Positions 22,211-22,914 of a DNA stretch of 22,914 nt are shown here, one piece after another. Source of the DNA: an uncultured Christensenella sp. (GTDB taxonomy: Bacteria; Bacillota; Clostridia; Christensenellales; UBA3700); the NCBI GenBank assembly GCA_910583735.1, contig CAJTXS010000023.1, positions 1 to 22,914 on the forward strand, in the 5' to 3' direction. The notes beneath the pieces were generated by a model. It did no database searches and had not been told where the DNA came from. It worked only from the letters and a program-made list of their open reading frames with translations. Position 1 is the stretch's first letter. Each line of letters starts with the position of its first letter. The translations under genes were made by a program, and so were the position numbers.

Positions 22211-22914
22211 CTACTCGTCGTCCCTTTCGTCCGACCTATATCCTTCCAATCTCTTCAATCTGCTGTTGAGCGCAGAGAGCTGCTCGCCTACCGCTCCGAC
22301 CTTTTTATTTATTACGCCTACCAGTATTACAATTAATATTATTACAAGGCTGGTTGCCGACAGCACACCGAGGAACATATACAACAGCTTCCTGTACCAC
22401 TCCGTTTGCTCGCGCAGCATCTTCTCTATCTCGGAAGCGTCAATATTGCCGCCGCTATTCTCTCCGCCGTAGTCGAACTCGTGCGAAGTGCTCACGCTTG
22501 CGTCGGGCAGTACGTTGCCGCTCGCGTCTACGAACTCGAAGTTAGCCGCATACTCGGGCTTAAGCGTTGCCTTGACACTGTATGTCTTGCCCGCAACCAT
22601 ATCGGACGCGTTTACGGTATTGCCGTCCTCGTCGGTATAGGTGTAGTTAAACGCGTCGTTGCTTAGGCAATCGGCTAAGCTCTCGGGCACGGATATGGTA
22701 GGCAGTCCTTCGCCGCTCGTCCACTGCGAAGGCAACTGCGCCTTGGATATCTTAACCGTGAGCTCGAGGTCGTCCGTAGACGTCGTTCCGTCGCCGTTAT
22801 CCCAGCAGTACAGACCGCTCGTAAGACGTATCTTAATCTTGTACTCGCCTGCATTGGTCTCGCCCGTCTTGGCTGTACCGTCCGCGTCCTCGTAGACTAT
22901 CTCCATATACTCGG
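22211..22914 (-). CDS. Membrane-anchored surface protein, C-terminal part (cut by window edge)
   Basis: The frame is open to the right edge, so only the last ~234 residues are visible. They contain beta modules of the same style as the 1,376-aa protein (IVYEDADGTAKTGETNAGEY, and FNYTYTDEDGNTVNASDMV), a glycine-rich linker GGENSGGN, a helical stretch (EIEKMLREQTEWYRKLL), one membrane helix (LYMFLGVLSATSLVIILIV) and a charged cytoplasmic coil (VGEQLSALNSRLKRLEGY). The Met at 22906 is probably internal. Likely another surface adhesin or structural protein; the N-terminal domains are outside the window. Confidence 0.75.
   Translation of the reverse strand, partial: EYMEIVYEDADGTAKTGETNAGEYKIKIRLTSGLYCWDNGDGTTSTDDLELTVKISKAQLPSQWTSGEGLPTISVPESLADCLSNDAFNYTYTDEDGNTVNASDMVAGKTYSVKATLKPEYAANFEFVDASGNVLPDASVSTSHEFDYGGENSGGNIDASEIEKMLREQTEWYRKLLYMFLGVLSATSLVIILIVILVGVINKKVGAVGEQLSALNSRLKRLEGYRSDERDDE

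Noticed and set aside
1..22914. CRISPR arrays, rRNA or tRNA genes.
   Set aside because: No regularly spaced short repeats and no convincing cloverleaf or rRNA sequence were seen on either strand by eye.

Overview
The window looks like a chromosomal stretch of an uncultured, spore-forming low-to-mid GC Clostridia (Bacillota). The support is a divergent rpsT / gpr (spore germination protease) pair, sigma-A-like promoters with TATAAT boxes, GGAGG-type ribosome binding sites, VanW and DUF6273-like surface proteins, and an NSS-family sodium symporter. A Christensenellales-like gut organism would fit this mix, but that is inference from gene style and not from a marker search.

There are two compositional halves. 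Positions 1 to about 7,900 are strongly AT-rich and accessory. They hold an IS3-family transposase split by an in-frame amber codon; a three-gene operon (HEPN-like Abi_C protein, PIN-domain protein, DUF4238 protein) with its own promoter and terminator, which I read as an antiphage or abortive-infection candidate; a lipoprotein and a small membrane ORF; and a toxin-like MuF/DUF6883 gene overlapping a probable immunity gene. Three copies of a ~112-bp intergenic repeat ending in a conserved hairpin separate four of these units like spacers in a cassette array.

Positions from about 7,900 onward are richer in GC and more core-like: lactaldehyde reductase (fucO), an NSS transporter, a GNAT-type acyltransferase-domain protein, VanW, a 1,376-aa membrane-anchored surface protein, an orphan HExxH metallopeptidase domain, rpsT, gpr, murI and an alpha-phosphohexomutase. 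The right edge cuts a second surface protein that shares module style and a C-terminal anchor with the first one.

Functionally the right half is envelope-centred (murI for D-glutamate, hexose phosphate interconversion, VanW and two surface proteins). The left half is a defence and conflict island. The strongest candidates for something undescribed are the two-RNase-fold operon at 1618-4910, the structured intergenic repeat family, and the symmetric outward-facing palindromes at 16986-17160.
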